Shown here one piece after another: positions 1 through 8,657 of a DNA stretch of 61,417 nucleotides. This DNA comes from CAZYBU01 sp964645775. Lineage in GTDB: Bacteria; Spirochaetota; UBA4802; UBA5550. The stretch spans positions 1 through 61,417 of the forward strand of contig CAZYBU010000020.1 in the NCBI GenBank assembly GCA_964645775.1, written 5' to 3'. Under the pieces are notes generated by a model. It was not told the DNA's origin, did not search any database, and saw only the letters and a list, made by a program, of their open reading frames with translations. The position numbers were made by a program, and so were the translations under genes. Numbering within the stretch: position 1 is the first letter of the stretch; each line of letters begins with the position of its first letter.

Positions 1-16
1 ACTCAACACCAGCCCG

Positions 17-763
17 TCAGCGGTACTCCGGGTTCTCATGGTCAAACCTGCAGCCCGCCTCCCAGTCTGAACGCTGGTTGCCGTGTGCCGGTATGCCTCC
101 CCGTTCCTTCAGCATCAGCGCCATGTGCATAAGGTTCCATGTCATGAAGGTGGTGTTACGATTGGTAAAGTCGTTCTCGGGCCCGCCGGAACCCTCATCC
201 AGGTACGAGGGGCCGGGTCCGGCTTCTCCCAGCCAGGCCGCGTCCGCCTGGGGCGGTATCACATAACCCAGGTGCTGAAGTGAATAAAGTATATTCATGG
301 CGCAATGCTTGGCGCCATCCTCATTGCCGGTTATGACACATCCCCCCACACGTCCATAGTAGGCGTACTGTCCCGCTTCGTTTAATTCTCCGGAGGAGGA
401 ATAGAGACGCTCAATGACCTGGGCACACACGGAGGATTTGTCTCCCAGCCATATGGGGGTGCCGATCATGAGTATATCGGAATCGATGACCCTGCTGAAT
501 ATTTCGGGCCATTGGTCCGCCTCCCAGCCCATTCGGGTCATATCCGGGTATACCCCGAAGGCAAGGTCATAATCAACGGGTCGGATGACCTCGGTGGCGA
601 TACCGTTTTTCTCCATGATCTTCCTCGACATATCGATTAGACCTTCCGTGTGGGAACGTTCCGGCGACCGTTTCAGCGTACAGTTGAGAAAAAGGGCGCG
701 TAAACCGGAGAAATTCCATTTGTTCGTCATGCAGAGTTCTTCCTGTTTCCGGGTTAATTTCAT
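17..763 (-). CDS. Flavodoxin-like NAD(P)H-dependent FMN reductase
   Basis: A 248-residue protein of the flavodoxin / NADPH-dependent FMN reductase fold. After a basic N-terminus it has a beta strand (ALFLNCTLKRSPERS) with the phosphate-loop layout of the family, then a typical FMN contact segment (ILMIGTPIWLGDKSS) and a GGCVITGNEDGAKH segment. It is probably a soluble cytoplasmic flavoprotein; the substrate cannot be told from sequence. The ATG at 763 is preceded by AAGGA with 7-nt spacing, which favours it over the internal Met at residue 12. It is divergent from the molybdopterin oxidoreductase, with its own good promoter in the gap. Family call confident, specific reaction unknown. Confidence 0.85.
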   Translation of the reverse strand: MKLTRKQEELCMTNKWNFSGLRALFLNCTLKRSPERSHTEGLIDMSRKIMEKNGIATEVIRPVDYDLAFGVYPDMTRMGWEADQWPEIFSRVIDSDILMIGTPIWLGDKSSVCAQVIERLYSSSGELNEAGQYAYYGRVGGCVITGNEDGAKHCAMNILYSLQHLGYVIPPQADAAWLGEAGPGPSYLDEGSGGPENDFTNRNTTFMTWNLMHMALMLKERGGIPAHGNQRSDWEAGCRFDHENPEYR

Positions 764-794
764 AACAATTTCCTTAAAGAGATATTCTCACCTT

Positions 795-824
795 TTTATA
801 ACAAAAGAGAGATGAAATAATCAA
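795..824 (-). promoter_or_regulatory. Promoter of the flavodoxin-like gene
   Basis: On the minus strand a TTGATT box (824-819), an 18-nt spacer and TATAAA (800-795) form a sigma-70-like promoter. The expected start near 788 gives a leader of about 25 nt carrying the AAGGA site. Confidence 0.55.
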
Positions 825-838
825 GAAAATTTCTTTCC

Positions 839-867
839 TTGACGTTTTAGGCGATACTCTTTAGTAT
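839..867 (+). promoter_or_regulatory. Promoter-like boxes abutting the molybdopterin oxidoreductase start
   Basis: TTGACG (839-844), a 17-nt spacer and TAGTAT (862-867) match a sigma-70 promoter well. The ATG at 870 is only 3 nt past the -10 box and has no Shine-Dalgarno sequence. Either the transcript is leaderless or shorter than the drawn gene, or the real promoter is elsewhere. Confidence 0.35.
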
Positions 868-869
868 CT

Positions 870-3062
870 ATGAACCGCCTTCATACAGGCACGGAGGCCT
901 CTATCTCTTTACAACCCGGAGAAAAAAGATCCATCTGCGGAATCTGCCCGGCGGGATGCTGGGTCATTACACGCGTGGAAAACGGCAAACTTGTGGATGT
1001 TCGTCCCGATGACTCCCATCCTCTCGGGGCCATCTGCCGTCTCGGGGAAAAGGGACCTGATATCCTGACCTCGCCCCACCGTCTTACCCATCCCCTGAAG
1101 CGGAGAGGAGCAAGGGGTACGTTCGAGTTTGATGAAATATCCTGGGACGAGGCCCTCGACCATATAATGGGCCGTTTGCTCGATATAACCGAAAAGCATG
1201 GTGCCCGGGCTAATTCCGTCTATACCGGAAGGGGAAGCTTCGACCGGGCCCTCTGCGACATATTCCAGCCGAAGGAGGCGGCCATCTCCTCCGCTTCTTC
1301 CCTTCTTTTTCCCCTGGGCTCTCCCAATACCTTCGGGGTCGGCGCACTCTGCTACGTCGCCTACGCCATGATGGCTCCTCATTCCACCTTCGGGGGAATG
1401 TACCACCAGATGTTCTCCGACATTGAGAACGCCGATCTTATCGTTATCTGGGGCTCCAACCCCTGGACCGATTCTCCTCCCAGGGACCATGACAGGGTAC
1501 TCCACGCCTCGAAAAAGGGGAGCAAAGTCATTGTTATCGATCCACGGAATATTGAGACCGGGAAAAAGACCGGAGCCTGGTGGATCCCGATCCGGCCCGG
1601 AACCGACGGGGCGCTGGCCCTGGGGCTCTGCAACCTGATCATCAAACGTGGTCTTTACGATCACGACTTCGTTGAAAACTGGACAGTCGGTTTTGACGAA
1701 TTCTCTGATTATACACAGCGATTCCCGCCCGACGTGGTTGAATCCATAACCGGCATACCCGCCCCGACCATAGAACTGCTGGCCGAGAGCATTGCCCGGG
1801 CAAAAGGAGTAGCGCCGGTCATGTACACCGGCCTCGAATACAGTAACAGCGGAGTTCAGTCTATCCGGGCCGTCTTTACCCTGTGGGCCCTCACCGGGAA
1901 CCTCGACACCCCCGGAAGTCGATGTTTCTCCATGCCGGAAAATATTTTCCCAATTAACAGGGAAGGTCTTATCGCCAATCCGGACCCCAAAAACGCTATC
2001 GGGCGAAAGGAGTTCCCTCTCTATAGCTATTACCGGGGCGAGAGCCATGCCATATCCATACCGAGATCGGTCCTGGACGGGATTCCCTACAGGCTCCGTT
2101 CCCTGATCATTCTTGGCGCCTCCCTGCTGACATCCTGGCCCCAGACTTCTCTCTGGCGCAGGACACTGATGGAACTCGATTTTCTTGTTACTATCGATGT
2201 CCAGTTGACGGCCGATTCCGCCTTCGCGGACATCGTTTTGCCCGCGGCCTATCTCTACGAACATGAGTCATATATGTCCTACGGACCGGTTTTCCGAATA
2301 CGGGAGAAGGTGGCTGATCCGCCAGGTGAGGCCAGGAGCGGCTACCGGATCATGGCCGATTTGGCCGGCCGCCTGGGGTACGGCCACCTGTTTCCACAGA
2401 ACCAGCAGGAAGTGCTGGAGTATACGCTCAAAGGTTCAGGCTTTTCTCCTGAAGATGTCCGGGAGAAGGAAGGTATCGTCTCCTTTCCCCGGCAGGATAT
2501 TGTCTACCGCAAGTGGGAAAAGGGTATGCTTCGACCGGATGGACGTCCCGGATTTAACACAGAGAGCGGCAAGTTCGAGATAACTTCTTCTCTGTTAAAA
2601 GAATTCGGGTACCCTCCTCTTCCCCTCTATAGTGAGCCGGTCGAAAGCCCCCTCTCCCGTCCCGACATGCTGGATGAGTATCCTCTCGTGTTTAACTCCG
2701 GCTCGAGGGTCCGGAGTGACTTTCGATCCCAGTTCCATGGAGTGGAAAGCCTGGTCCGTGACAACCCTGAACCCCTTGTCTGGATCCATCCCTTAGACGC
2801 GGACCGACGTCATATACTGGATGGAGACCGGGTACGCATAACCTCCCCCAGGGGAGAAGTTGAGATGAAAGCCCGCGTCACGGCTGACATCGTTCAGGGC
2901 GCGATTGACGCCAGCATGGGAGGGGGAGGTCCTGCCTCCGTGGACCCATGGAAGGAATCTAACATCAACGAATGCACGGACATGGGTAACTTCGACCCCA
3001 TATCCGGTTTCCCTGTCTATAAGGCCCTCCTCTGCCAGATCGAAAAAGTTGAGGATTCCTAA
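870..3062 (+). CDS. Molybdopterin-dependent oxidoreductase, DMSO reductase superfamily
   Basis: A 730-residue catalytic subunit of the DMSO-reductase superfamily. Cys23, Cys26, Cys30 and Cys56 form the N-terminal [4Fe-4S] motif. The three molybdopterin domains follow, with the pterin-binding segment LIVIWGSNPWTDSPP and a C-terminal aspartate-decarboxylase-like barrel (VFNSGSRVRSDF, DGDRVRITSPRGEVE). There is no twin-arginine signal, so it is probably cytoplasmic. No iron-sulfur or membrane partner lies next to it, so the electron donor is unknown. The substrate cannot be assigned; distant likeness to thiosulfate/polysulfide reductase-type enzymes is only a guess. egtD starts 4 nt after the stop, pointing to co-transcription. 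No Shine-Dalgarno precedes the ATG and there is no later start before the cluster. Confidence 0.9.
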   Translation: MNRLHTGTEASISLQPGEKRSICGICPAGCWVITRVENGKLVDVRPDDSHPLGAICRLGEKGPDILTSPHRLTHPLKRRGARGTFEFDEISWDEALDHIMGRLLDITEKHGARANSVYTGRGSFDRALCDIFQPKEAAISSASSLLFPLGSPNTFGVGALCYVAYAMMAPHSTFGGMYHQMFSDIENADLIVIWGSNPWTDSPPRDHDRVLHASKKGSKVIVIDPRNIETGKKTGAWWIPIRPGTDGALALGLCNLIIKRGLYDHDFVENWTVGFDEFSDYTQRFPPDVVESITGIPAPTIELLAESIARAKGVAPVMYTGLEYSNSGVQSIRAVFTLWALTGNLDTPGSRCFSMPENIFPINREGLIANPDPKNAIGRKEFPLYSYYRGESHAISIPRSVLDGIPYRLRSLIILGASLLTSWPQTSLWRRTLMELDFLVTIDVQLTADSAFADIVLPAAYLYEHESYMSYGPVFRIREKVADPPGEARSGYRIMADLAGRLGYGHLFPQNQQEVLEYTLKGSGFSPEDVREKEGIVSFPRQDIVYRKWEKGMLRPDGRPGFNTESGKFEITSSLLKEFGYPPLPLYSEPVESPLSRPDMLDEYPLVFNSGSRVRSDFRSQFHGVESLVRDNPEPLVWIHPLDADRRHILDGDRVRITSPRGEVEMKARVTADIVQGAIDASMGGGGPASVDPWKESNINECTDMGNFDPISGFPVYKALLCQIEKVEDS

Positions 3063-3066
3063 TAGT

Positions 3067-4041
3067 ATGTCGAACCATACGCTCATAAACCATCTCGACA
3101 GGGCCTTCGCCGGAACCCTGGCGAATGACGTTAGACTGGGACTCTCAGGAGATCCGAAATACCTCCCCTGTAAATATCTCTATGACGCGAAGGGCTCCCA
3201 TCTCTTCGAAGAGATCTGCCTGCTTGATGAATACTACCCCACCCGGACAGAACACAGTATCATCCAGATGATGGCGGCAGAATACATGAAAGAAAGCGCC
3301 GAATGTGACATTATTGAGCTCGGTTCCGGTTCCCATGAAAAGATATCCCTCTTTTTCGACGCGGCGCCCTCCGATCTGCTTAAAACCCTGAGGTATGTTC
3401 CGGTCGATATAAGCGAGGAAGCGGTTGAGTCGGCCATGGAGACCCTTGAAAAAAAGTACCCCGACCTTCCTGTCATGGGGATTATAGCCGATTTTACCCA
3501 TCACATGGAGCAGGTGGTAACCGATCGCCCTTCCCGATACCTTTTTCTCGGGAGCACCATCGGGAATTTCGAGGAGGACGCATCCCGGGAATTCCTTACA
3601 GAACTCGCGGAGAATCTCAAGGAGGATGATCGTCTTCTTATCGGTTTCGACATGGTTAAGGAGAAGGATACCCTTCTCAGGGCCTACAACGATTCCCGGG
3701 GAGTAACAGCCCTCTTCAACCTCAATCTTCTTGAAGTTCTGAACCGCGAGCTTGACGCTGATTTTCCCCCCGGCCTGTTTACCCACAGGGCCGTGTATAA
3801 TGAAGAAAACAACAGAATCGAAATGTATCTGGTAGCCGATTCCGACATGACCGTGAATATCGAGAATATCGGCCTTACTGTCCAGTTCAGGGAAGGGGAG
3901 ACCATCCATACGGAAAATTCTCACAAGTACACACCGGATACCATAGAATCCATGGCAGGGGATAGCGGCCTGTACATTCTCAGGAGCTGGACCGACAACA
4001 GAAACTGGTTCTCCCTTGTGGAGATGAAAGCAGGAGAATGA
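3067..4041 (+). CDS. egtD: L-histidine N(alpha)-methyltransferase (EgtD-like)
   Basis: A 324-residue protein with the EgtD (DUF2260) layout. An N-terminal segment (PKYLPCKYLYDAKGSHLFEE) is followed by the SAM-binding core IIELGSGSHEK, VPVDISEEA and LGSTIGNFE, and a C-terminal substrate domain ending RSWTDNRNWFSLVEM. EgtD makes hercynine (N-alpha-trimethylhistidine) from histidine and three SAM, the first step to ergothioneine. The start at 3067 is preceded by GAGG and lies 4 nt after the oxidoreductase stop; an upstream in-frame extension would overlap that gene. No egtB sulfoxide synthase or egtC is nearby, so the pathway may stop at hercynine, use a distant gene or use an anaerobic sulfurtransferase. 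Confidence 0.9.
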   Translation: MSNHTLINHLDRAFAGTLANDVRLGLSGDPKYLPCKYLYDAKGSHLFEEICLLDEYYPTRTEHSIIQMMAAEYMKESAECDIIELGSGSHEKISLFFDAAPSDLLKTLRYVPVDISEEAVESAMETLEKKYPDLPVMGIIADFTHHMEQVVTDRPSRYLFLGSTIGNFEEDASREFLTELAENLKEDDRLLIGFDMVKEKDTLLRAYNDSRGVTALFNLNLLEVLNRELDADFPPGLFTHRAVYNEENNRIEMYLVADSDMTVNIENIGLTVQFREGETIHTENSHKYTPDTIESMAGDSGLYILRSWTDNRNWFSLVEMKAGE

Positions 4042-4043
4042 TT

Positions 4044-4250
4044 ATGCCTCGATTTCTGAGTTTACTCTTTGCGGCATGCATCCTTTCCGGTTTGACACTG
4101 ATCGGTTGTTCCACCATGGCAGAACAGAATTATGACAACCGACTGGACCGGAGGCACGAGAGCAGAAAATATGAAAGGGAGAGTCCCCTTTACCACCGGA
4201 AGGACTCCGGAGGAAACGATTCATACAACCCCCTTAACCGTCGCCGGTAA
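4044..4250 (+). CDS. Small lipoprotein of unknown function
   Basis: A 68-residue protein (70 if started at 4038) with a lipoprotein signal: a hydrophobic stretch ending in the lipobox LIGC, then a short, very polar tail rich in Arg, Asp and Tyr. AGGAG at 4032-4036 lies 7 nt from the ATG at 4044 but only 1 nt from the ATG at 4038, so 4044 is preferred. It overlaps or abuts the egtD stop, implying the same transcript. Function unknown; the acidic/basic tail gives no domain match that I recognise. Confidence 0.6.
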   Translation: MPRFLSLLFAACILSGLTLIGCSTMAEQNYDNRLDRRHESRKYERESPLYHRKDSGGNDSYNPLNRRR

Positions 4251-4258
4251 CTATTCCC

Positions 4259-5551
4259 TTATATCAGGGATGGATTATAGTACCCGAATCGGAGATCCGG
4301 GTATCTTTCCCCCATTAAACCGAGCAGTGACTTGATGCCGACAGCAGGGGGGTCCTCGAAACCGAGGCTGTCCAGGTAAATGTCCGGGTCCATGTTAAGA
4401 TTGCGGGTCTGGATCATCTGTACCGGGAACTCATCCAGCAGATCGAAAAGAGTCGCCACTTCCGGGTCAGAGTCGGTAAAACCGGGCAGGAAGAACAGGT
4501 TAAGAGAAAGATAAATCCCGGCGTCAAGTGCCTTCTCCATGCTTCGCTTCACGTCATCGAAGGTGTAATTCCGCGGCCTGTAGTAGGCGTTGTAGTATTC
4601 CTCCGTGGCAGAATTCAGGCTTATACGAACGGAATCCAGGCCGGCATCGATCATCCCACTGAGGGCTTCCGGAAGGGAACCGTTGGTGTTGCAGTTGATC
4701 GTGCCGGCGCCGGTTTTCTCCCGTACCAAGGAAATTGCCCTGGCCAGATCTTTTCCCCGGAGGAGCGGTTCTCCCTCGCATCCCTGGCCAAAGCTGGCTA
4801 TCCCCTCCGGGACACGATCAAAATGTTCAAGCATTACTTCGGCCAGCTCTTCCGCCGTGGGGGAAAAGGTCAGGCGGAACTGGGATTCCCTGTAAGCCGA
4901 AGCCTCCGGCTGATGAGAAAGACAGCCCAGGCAGCCGGAGTTGCAGGCCGGGGAGGATGGCAGCGGCGCCTCGAATCGTCCCAGGAAAAAATTCCGGGCG
5001 CATAGACAGCCGTATTCCCCTGAACAGGTCACAAGCTGACGGACAAGACGGTTATCGGGATACCGTTTCAGCTTCTCCCGAAAGGAATCATTTAGAAGAT
5101 CAGTCTCTTCATGCAGTTCAGGATCGGACCTCCTGTCCGGATCGATACGCATGGCCGCTACATGAACCCCTTCATTCAAAAGCGCCACACCGGCGTAGGC
5201 CCACAGGGAAAGAGCCGGTGCCCTTGCAGTCCGTTTAAAGGCCGGGAGGAGCGTGCGGAGGTAGGCCGAGGCACAGTGGGCCGAAAGGGCGGTAGCGGAC
5301 CTTCCTGTGGGATCTTTCCTCAGGGGTTCAGGCTTCTCCTTTTCCGAACCGAGAACCATGGGGAGCCTTCCGGGAAGGGAAAAGAGGTAGCTCCCGTAAG
5401 GAAGAGGAATCATCTCATTCTCAGAAACAGAGAGCGTTCTCCTGCCCGACCGGAAGAGGGGCTCTGTTCCCGGAAGGTCAAATATATTTCCTTCATTATC
5501 TGTATAGAGCGCGTTCATTACATAATAAATGTTCAGGCACAGGGTTTTCAT
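4259..5551 (-). CDS. Radical SAM protein of unknown specificity
   Basis: A 430-residue radical SAM enzyme. The [4Fe-4S] cluster motif C-x3-C-x2-C is at Cys203, Cys207 and Cys210, unusually far into the protein, after a roughly 200-residue N-terminal domain. A second set of cysteines (176, 182, 184) sits just upstream and may hold another cluster. The motif GQGCEGEPLL corresponds to the family GGEP, and NCNTNGSLPEAL and SVRISLNSA are normal barrel strands. The start at 5551 is a choice: an earlier TTG (5596) and ATG (5581) are in frame but none has a good ribosome site. It is monocistronic, convergent with the small lipoprotein and divergent from uxaC. Substrate unknown. Confidence 0.8.
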   Translation of the reverse strand: MKTLCLNIYYVMNALYTDNEGNIFDLPGTEPLFRSGRRTLSVSENEMIPLPYGSYLFSLPGRLPMVLGSEKEKPEPLRKDPTGRSATALSAHCASAYLRTLLPAFKRTARAPALSLWAYAGVALLNEGVHVAAMRIDPDRRSDPELHEETDLLNDSFREKLKRYPDNRLVRQLVTCSGEYGCLCARNFFLGRFEAPLPSSPACNSGCLGCLSHQPEASAYRESQFRLTFSPTAEELAEVMLEHFDRVPEGIASFGQGCEGEPLLRGKDLARAISLVREKTGAGTINCNTNGSLPEALSGMIDAGLDSVRISLNSATEEYYNAYYRPRNYTFDDVKRSMEKALDAGIYLSLNLFFLPGFTDSDPEVATLFDLLDEFPVQMIQTRNLNMDPDIYLDSLGFEDPPAVGIKSLLGLMGERYPDLRFGYYNPSLI

Positions 5552-5723
5552 CTGCGGCGACGGAATAGTGAGGGCGTACATGAAGGCCCGCGACAATCAT
5601 CATACTTCATGATGCTGCCGCAGAGCTTTCAGGTCAAGGGTTTTCAGCATACCCTCAGGATTTGTTTTTTTTCTTGCGTAACAGTGGAAGGTAGATTGAA
5701 ATGTGAAAGGAGGAATGAACAGT

Positions 5724-7163
5724 ATGTCCATATTCAACAGCGATTTTATGCTCACCTGCGACCCGGCCCGGCGGCTCTACCACGACTACCTGGCCGACCT
5801 GCCCATTATCGACTACCATACACACCTTCCTCCTGAAGAGATCGAAGAAAACCGGATGTACGGAAACCTGACCAGAATATGGCTCGATCACGACCATTAT
5901 AAATGGCGCGCCATGCGTACCATGGGGATCGAAGAACGTCTCATAACAGGAGAGGCCACAGACGGGGAGAAGTTCCGGGCCTGGAGCATAACCCTTGCCG
6001 GCCTCATACGAAACCCTCTCTATCACTGGAGTCACCTGGAACTGGACCGAATCCTCGGTATCCGTAATATCTACATCTGTCCTGACACGGCTGACAATAT
6101 ATTCCAGGCCGCTGAGGAACTTCTTTCATCCGACGAATTTCGTGTCCGGGAGATCCTCCGCAGAATGAAGGTGATCATGATAGGCACAACCGATGACCCG
6201 GCTGATTCACTCTCCTCCCATGAGAAGATCACCGGGGATAAGTATCCCTTTATCGTTCTGCCGACATTCCGGCCCGACCGATACCTGGCCCTTGATTCCG
6301 ATTCATGGAAAGATGATATCGCGCGACTGGAAGAAATCTGCGGAAAAGAGATAAATGGATACGATGACCTTGTGGAACGCCTGGCTGAGCGCGCGGACCA
6401 CTTTCAGAGACTCGGGTGCAGGATGGCGGACCTTTCCCTCTCGACCATACCTGTGGAACCGGGGACAGAACACCTCGTGGATCTGGACCAGGTCATGACA
6501 AAGAGGCGGAATGACCGTACCATTACCATGGAAGAGAGGGAGCTATACCGTTTTCGTCTTCTCGCTGACCTGGCTCGCGTCTTCCATGAGCGGAACTGGG
6601 TCATGCAGCTTCACCTCTTTGCCCTGCGAAACAACAACTCCCGGATGCACGAACGCCTGGGCCGCGATTCAGGCTTCGATTCCATCAATGACGCTCCCGT
6701 GGCCGTTCCCCTTAACCGCTTTCTTGACCACCTGAACCTGGATGGAAAGCTTCCCCGGACCATCCTTTATACCCTGAACCCGGCCTATAATGAAGTGATC
6801 GCCTCGACTATCGGCAACTTCCAGGAGGGACCGGTCCGGGGAAAAATGCAGTTCGGTTCCGCATGGTGGTTCAACGATCATATCGACGGCATGAGACGCC
6901 ATATGGAGGTCCTCTCTTCCATGGGAATGATATCGACCTTTATCGGCATGCTCACCGATTCCCGCAGTTTTCTCTCTTTTGTCCGGCATGAGTACTTCCG
7001 AAGAGTGCTGGCCGAAATCTTCGGCCGGGAGATACACGATGGCCTGATTCCCGAGGACTACGAATCAATCGGCCGAATACTCCAGGACATGGCTTTCCAT
7101 AACGCCAGGGAATACCTCTCCCTGCCGGAAGATTGTATTTCCAGGTTCACGGACCATGACTGA
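5724..7163 (+). CDS. uxaC: Glucuronate isomerase
   Basis: A 479-residue uronate isomerase of the amidohydrolase superfamily, the usual length for UxaC. It interconverts D-glucuronate/fructuronate and galacturonate/tagaturonate. The metal-binding DYHTHL motif is near residue 32, and FRPDRYLALD, MQLHLFALRNNN and QFGSAWWFNDH are typical UxaC blocks. GGAGG at 5709-5713 is 10 nt from the ATG at 5724 but only 1 nt from the ATG at 5715, which fixes the start. It overlaps the TRAP binding-protein gene by 8 nt, making a four-gene operon that links uronate uptake to its first catabolic step. The remaining uronate enzymes (uxuA/B, kdgK/A) are not in the window. Confidence 0.95.
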   Translation: MSIFNSDFMLTCDPARRLYHDYLADLPIIDYHTHLPPEEIEENRMYGNLTRIWLDHDHYKWRAMRTMGIEERLITGEATDGEKFRAWSITLAGLIRNPLYHWSHLELDRILGIRNIYICPDTADNIFQAAEELLSSDEFRVREILRRMKVIMIGTTDDPADSLSSHEKITGDKYPFIVLPTFRPDRYLALDSDSWKDDIARLEEICGKEINGYDDLVERLAERADHFQRLGCRMADLSLSTIPVEPGTEHLVDLDQVMTKRRNDRTITMEERELYRFRLLADLARVFHERNWVMQLHLFALRNNNSRMHERLGRDSGFDSINDAPVAVPLNRFLDHLNLDGKLPRTILYTLNPAYNEVIASTIGNFQEGPVRGKMQFGSAWWFNDHIDGMRRHMEVLSSMGMISTFIGMLTDSRSFLSFVRHEYFRRVLAEIFGREIHDGLIPEDYESIGRILQDMAFHNAREYLSLPEDCISRFTDHD

Positions 7164-8181
7164 AAAGAAAGATACGCCGAATACCCTGAAAGGGACTGTT
7201 CTCTTCCTGTTCGTTCTATCTACCCTGTCGCTCTCATCCCTGTCCTGCGGCGGAAAGGAGCCCCTTGCCACACTACGTCTGGCCCATGGCCTGCCGGTAT
7301 CTCACCCGGTACACAAAGCCATGGAACACTTCGCCCTGGACGTGGAGAAGCGCTCATCCGGAAACATGGAGGTCCTTATCTATCCCTCACAGCAGCTCGG
7401 TTCCGAACGGCAGCTTCTTGAACTTCTCCAGATAGGTGCCATTGATATTACCAAGGTCTCGACAAGCGTGCTTGAGGGTTTTGTACCGGAATTTAAAATT
7501 CTGGGACTCCCTTACCTCTTTGATGACGACAGGCACAGGGATCGTGTCCTTTACGGTCCCATCGGCCGTGATCTCCTGGACACGGCCCTCCCCTATTATC
7601 TAAAGGGTCTTACCTTCTACGACGCGGGATCACGAAGTTTTTACACCCTGGACAGGCCCATCCTGCACCCGGACGACCTGAAGGGCCTTAAGATCCGCAC
7701 CCAGGAGAGCCCTGTGGCCATGAACATGGTAAAAGCCTTCGGCGGCTCACCCACCCCGATAGCGTGGGGTGAGCTTTACACAGCCCTTCAGCAGGGAATC
7801 GTGGACGGGGCGGAGAACAATCCTCCCAGCTTTTATCTTTCCGGGCACTACGAAATATGCAGATACTACTGTCTGAACGAGCATACCGGTGTTCCGGACG
7901 CACTTTTTATCTCAACGAAGACCTGGGAAATGTTGAACGAAGAGCAAAAGAGAGGGATACTCGACGCGGCACGGGAATCGGCCCGGCTTCAGAAAAAGCT
8001 ATGGGAGAAGGCCACAGAAGAGGCGCTCTCAGAGGTAAAGAAGGCGGGAGTAAAGGTAGTGAATATTGAAAAAGGGCCCTTCCGTGAACGATCACGCGTT
8101 CTTTTCAGGGAATATTCGAAAAACGAGACCCTTAACTCTTACCTGGAAAGAATCCGGGAAGCCTCGAAGGAGCAGAGATGA
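7156..8181 (+). CDS. dctP: TRAP transporter substrate-binding lipoprotein, DctP family
   Basis: A 341-residue solute-binding protein of a tripartite ATP-independent periplasmic transporter. The signal ends in a lipobox-like SLSC, so it is probably anchored to a membrane rather than free. The DctP signature is clear: KIRTQESPVAMNMVKAFGG with the carboxylate-binding Arg, then GELYTALQQGIVDGAENN. Its place directly after uxaC suggests a hexuronate (glucuronate or galacturonate) ligand, which is an inference from context. It overlaps uxaC by 8 nt and dctQ by 4 nt (ATGA). Confidence 0.93.
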   Translation: MTEKKDTPNTLKGTVLFLFVLSTLSLSSLSCGGKEPLATLRLAHGLPVSHPVHKAMEHFALDVEKRSSGNMEVLIYPSQQLGSERQLLELLQIGAIDITKVSTSVLEGFVPEFKILGLPYLFDDDRHRDRVLYGPIGRDLLDTALPYYLKGLTFYDAGSRSFYTLDRPILHPDDLKGLKIRTQESPVAMNMVKAFGGSPTPIAWGELYTALQQGIVDGAENNPPSFYLSGHYEICRYYCLNEHTGVPDALFISTKTWEMLNEEQKRGILDAARESARLQKKLWEKATEEALSEVKKAGVKVVNIEKGPFRERSRVLFREYSKNETLNSYLERIREASKEQR

Positions 8182-8657
8182 TTCAGAGGATTCGATCAGG
8201 ACTCGACTTCCTTCTCTCCTGGACCCTGGTCATCATCTTCACGGTGTCGGTCCTGAATGTCCTGTGGCAGATTTTTACCCGTTTTATTCTCCTTAATCCG
8301 AGTTCCTGGACCGAGGAGCTGGCCCGGTACCTCCTTATCTGGCTGGCCCTCCTGGGGGCCGCCTACAGTGTCGGCCGCAGAAAACACCTGGCGATGGAAT
8401 TTTTATACCTCAAACTTGGCGAAACGGGACAACTAAGGCTCGACATATTCATCGATTGCGTGGTAGCCCTCTTTGCCATATCGATCCTTATTATCGGTGG
8501 GAACCACCTGGTATCTGTCACCTGGAAGCTCGGACAGATATCCCCTTCCCTTCAGCTTCCCCTTGCGTGGGTCTACAGCGTGATACCCCTTTCCGGGTTT
8601 CTCATACTCATCTATTCAATCACGGGTCTTGCCAAGACCATAAAGGGTGGCAGATAA
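8178..8657 (+). CDS. dctQ: TRAP transporter small permease, DctQ family
   Basis: A 159-residue membrane protein with four predicted transmembrane helices and the DctQ signature SSWTEELARYLLIWLALLGA followed by GRRKHLAMEF. It links the binding protein to the large permease in the inner membrane. ATGA overlap with dctP and TAATG overlap with dctM show tight translational coupling. Confidence 0.93.
   Translation: MIQRIRSGLDFLLSWTLVIIFTVSVLNVLWQIFTRFILLNPSSWTEELARYLLIWLALLGAAYSVGRRKHLAMEFLYLKLGETGQLRLDIFIDCVVALFAISILIIGGNHLVSVTWKLGQISPSLQLPLAWVYSVIPLSGFLILIYSITGLAKTIKGGR

Noticed and set aside
909..2264. A 451-codon open frame antisense to the molybdopterin oxidoreductase
   Set aside because: It is the shadow of a high-quality conserved gene on the other strand, with Gly/Arg/Pro-rich low-quality protein sequence and no ribosome site.
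3145..3924. A 259-codon frame antisense to egtD
   Set aside because: It mirrors the egtD reading frame; its protein has no recognisable domain and no start signal.
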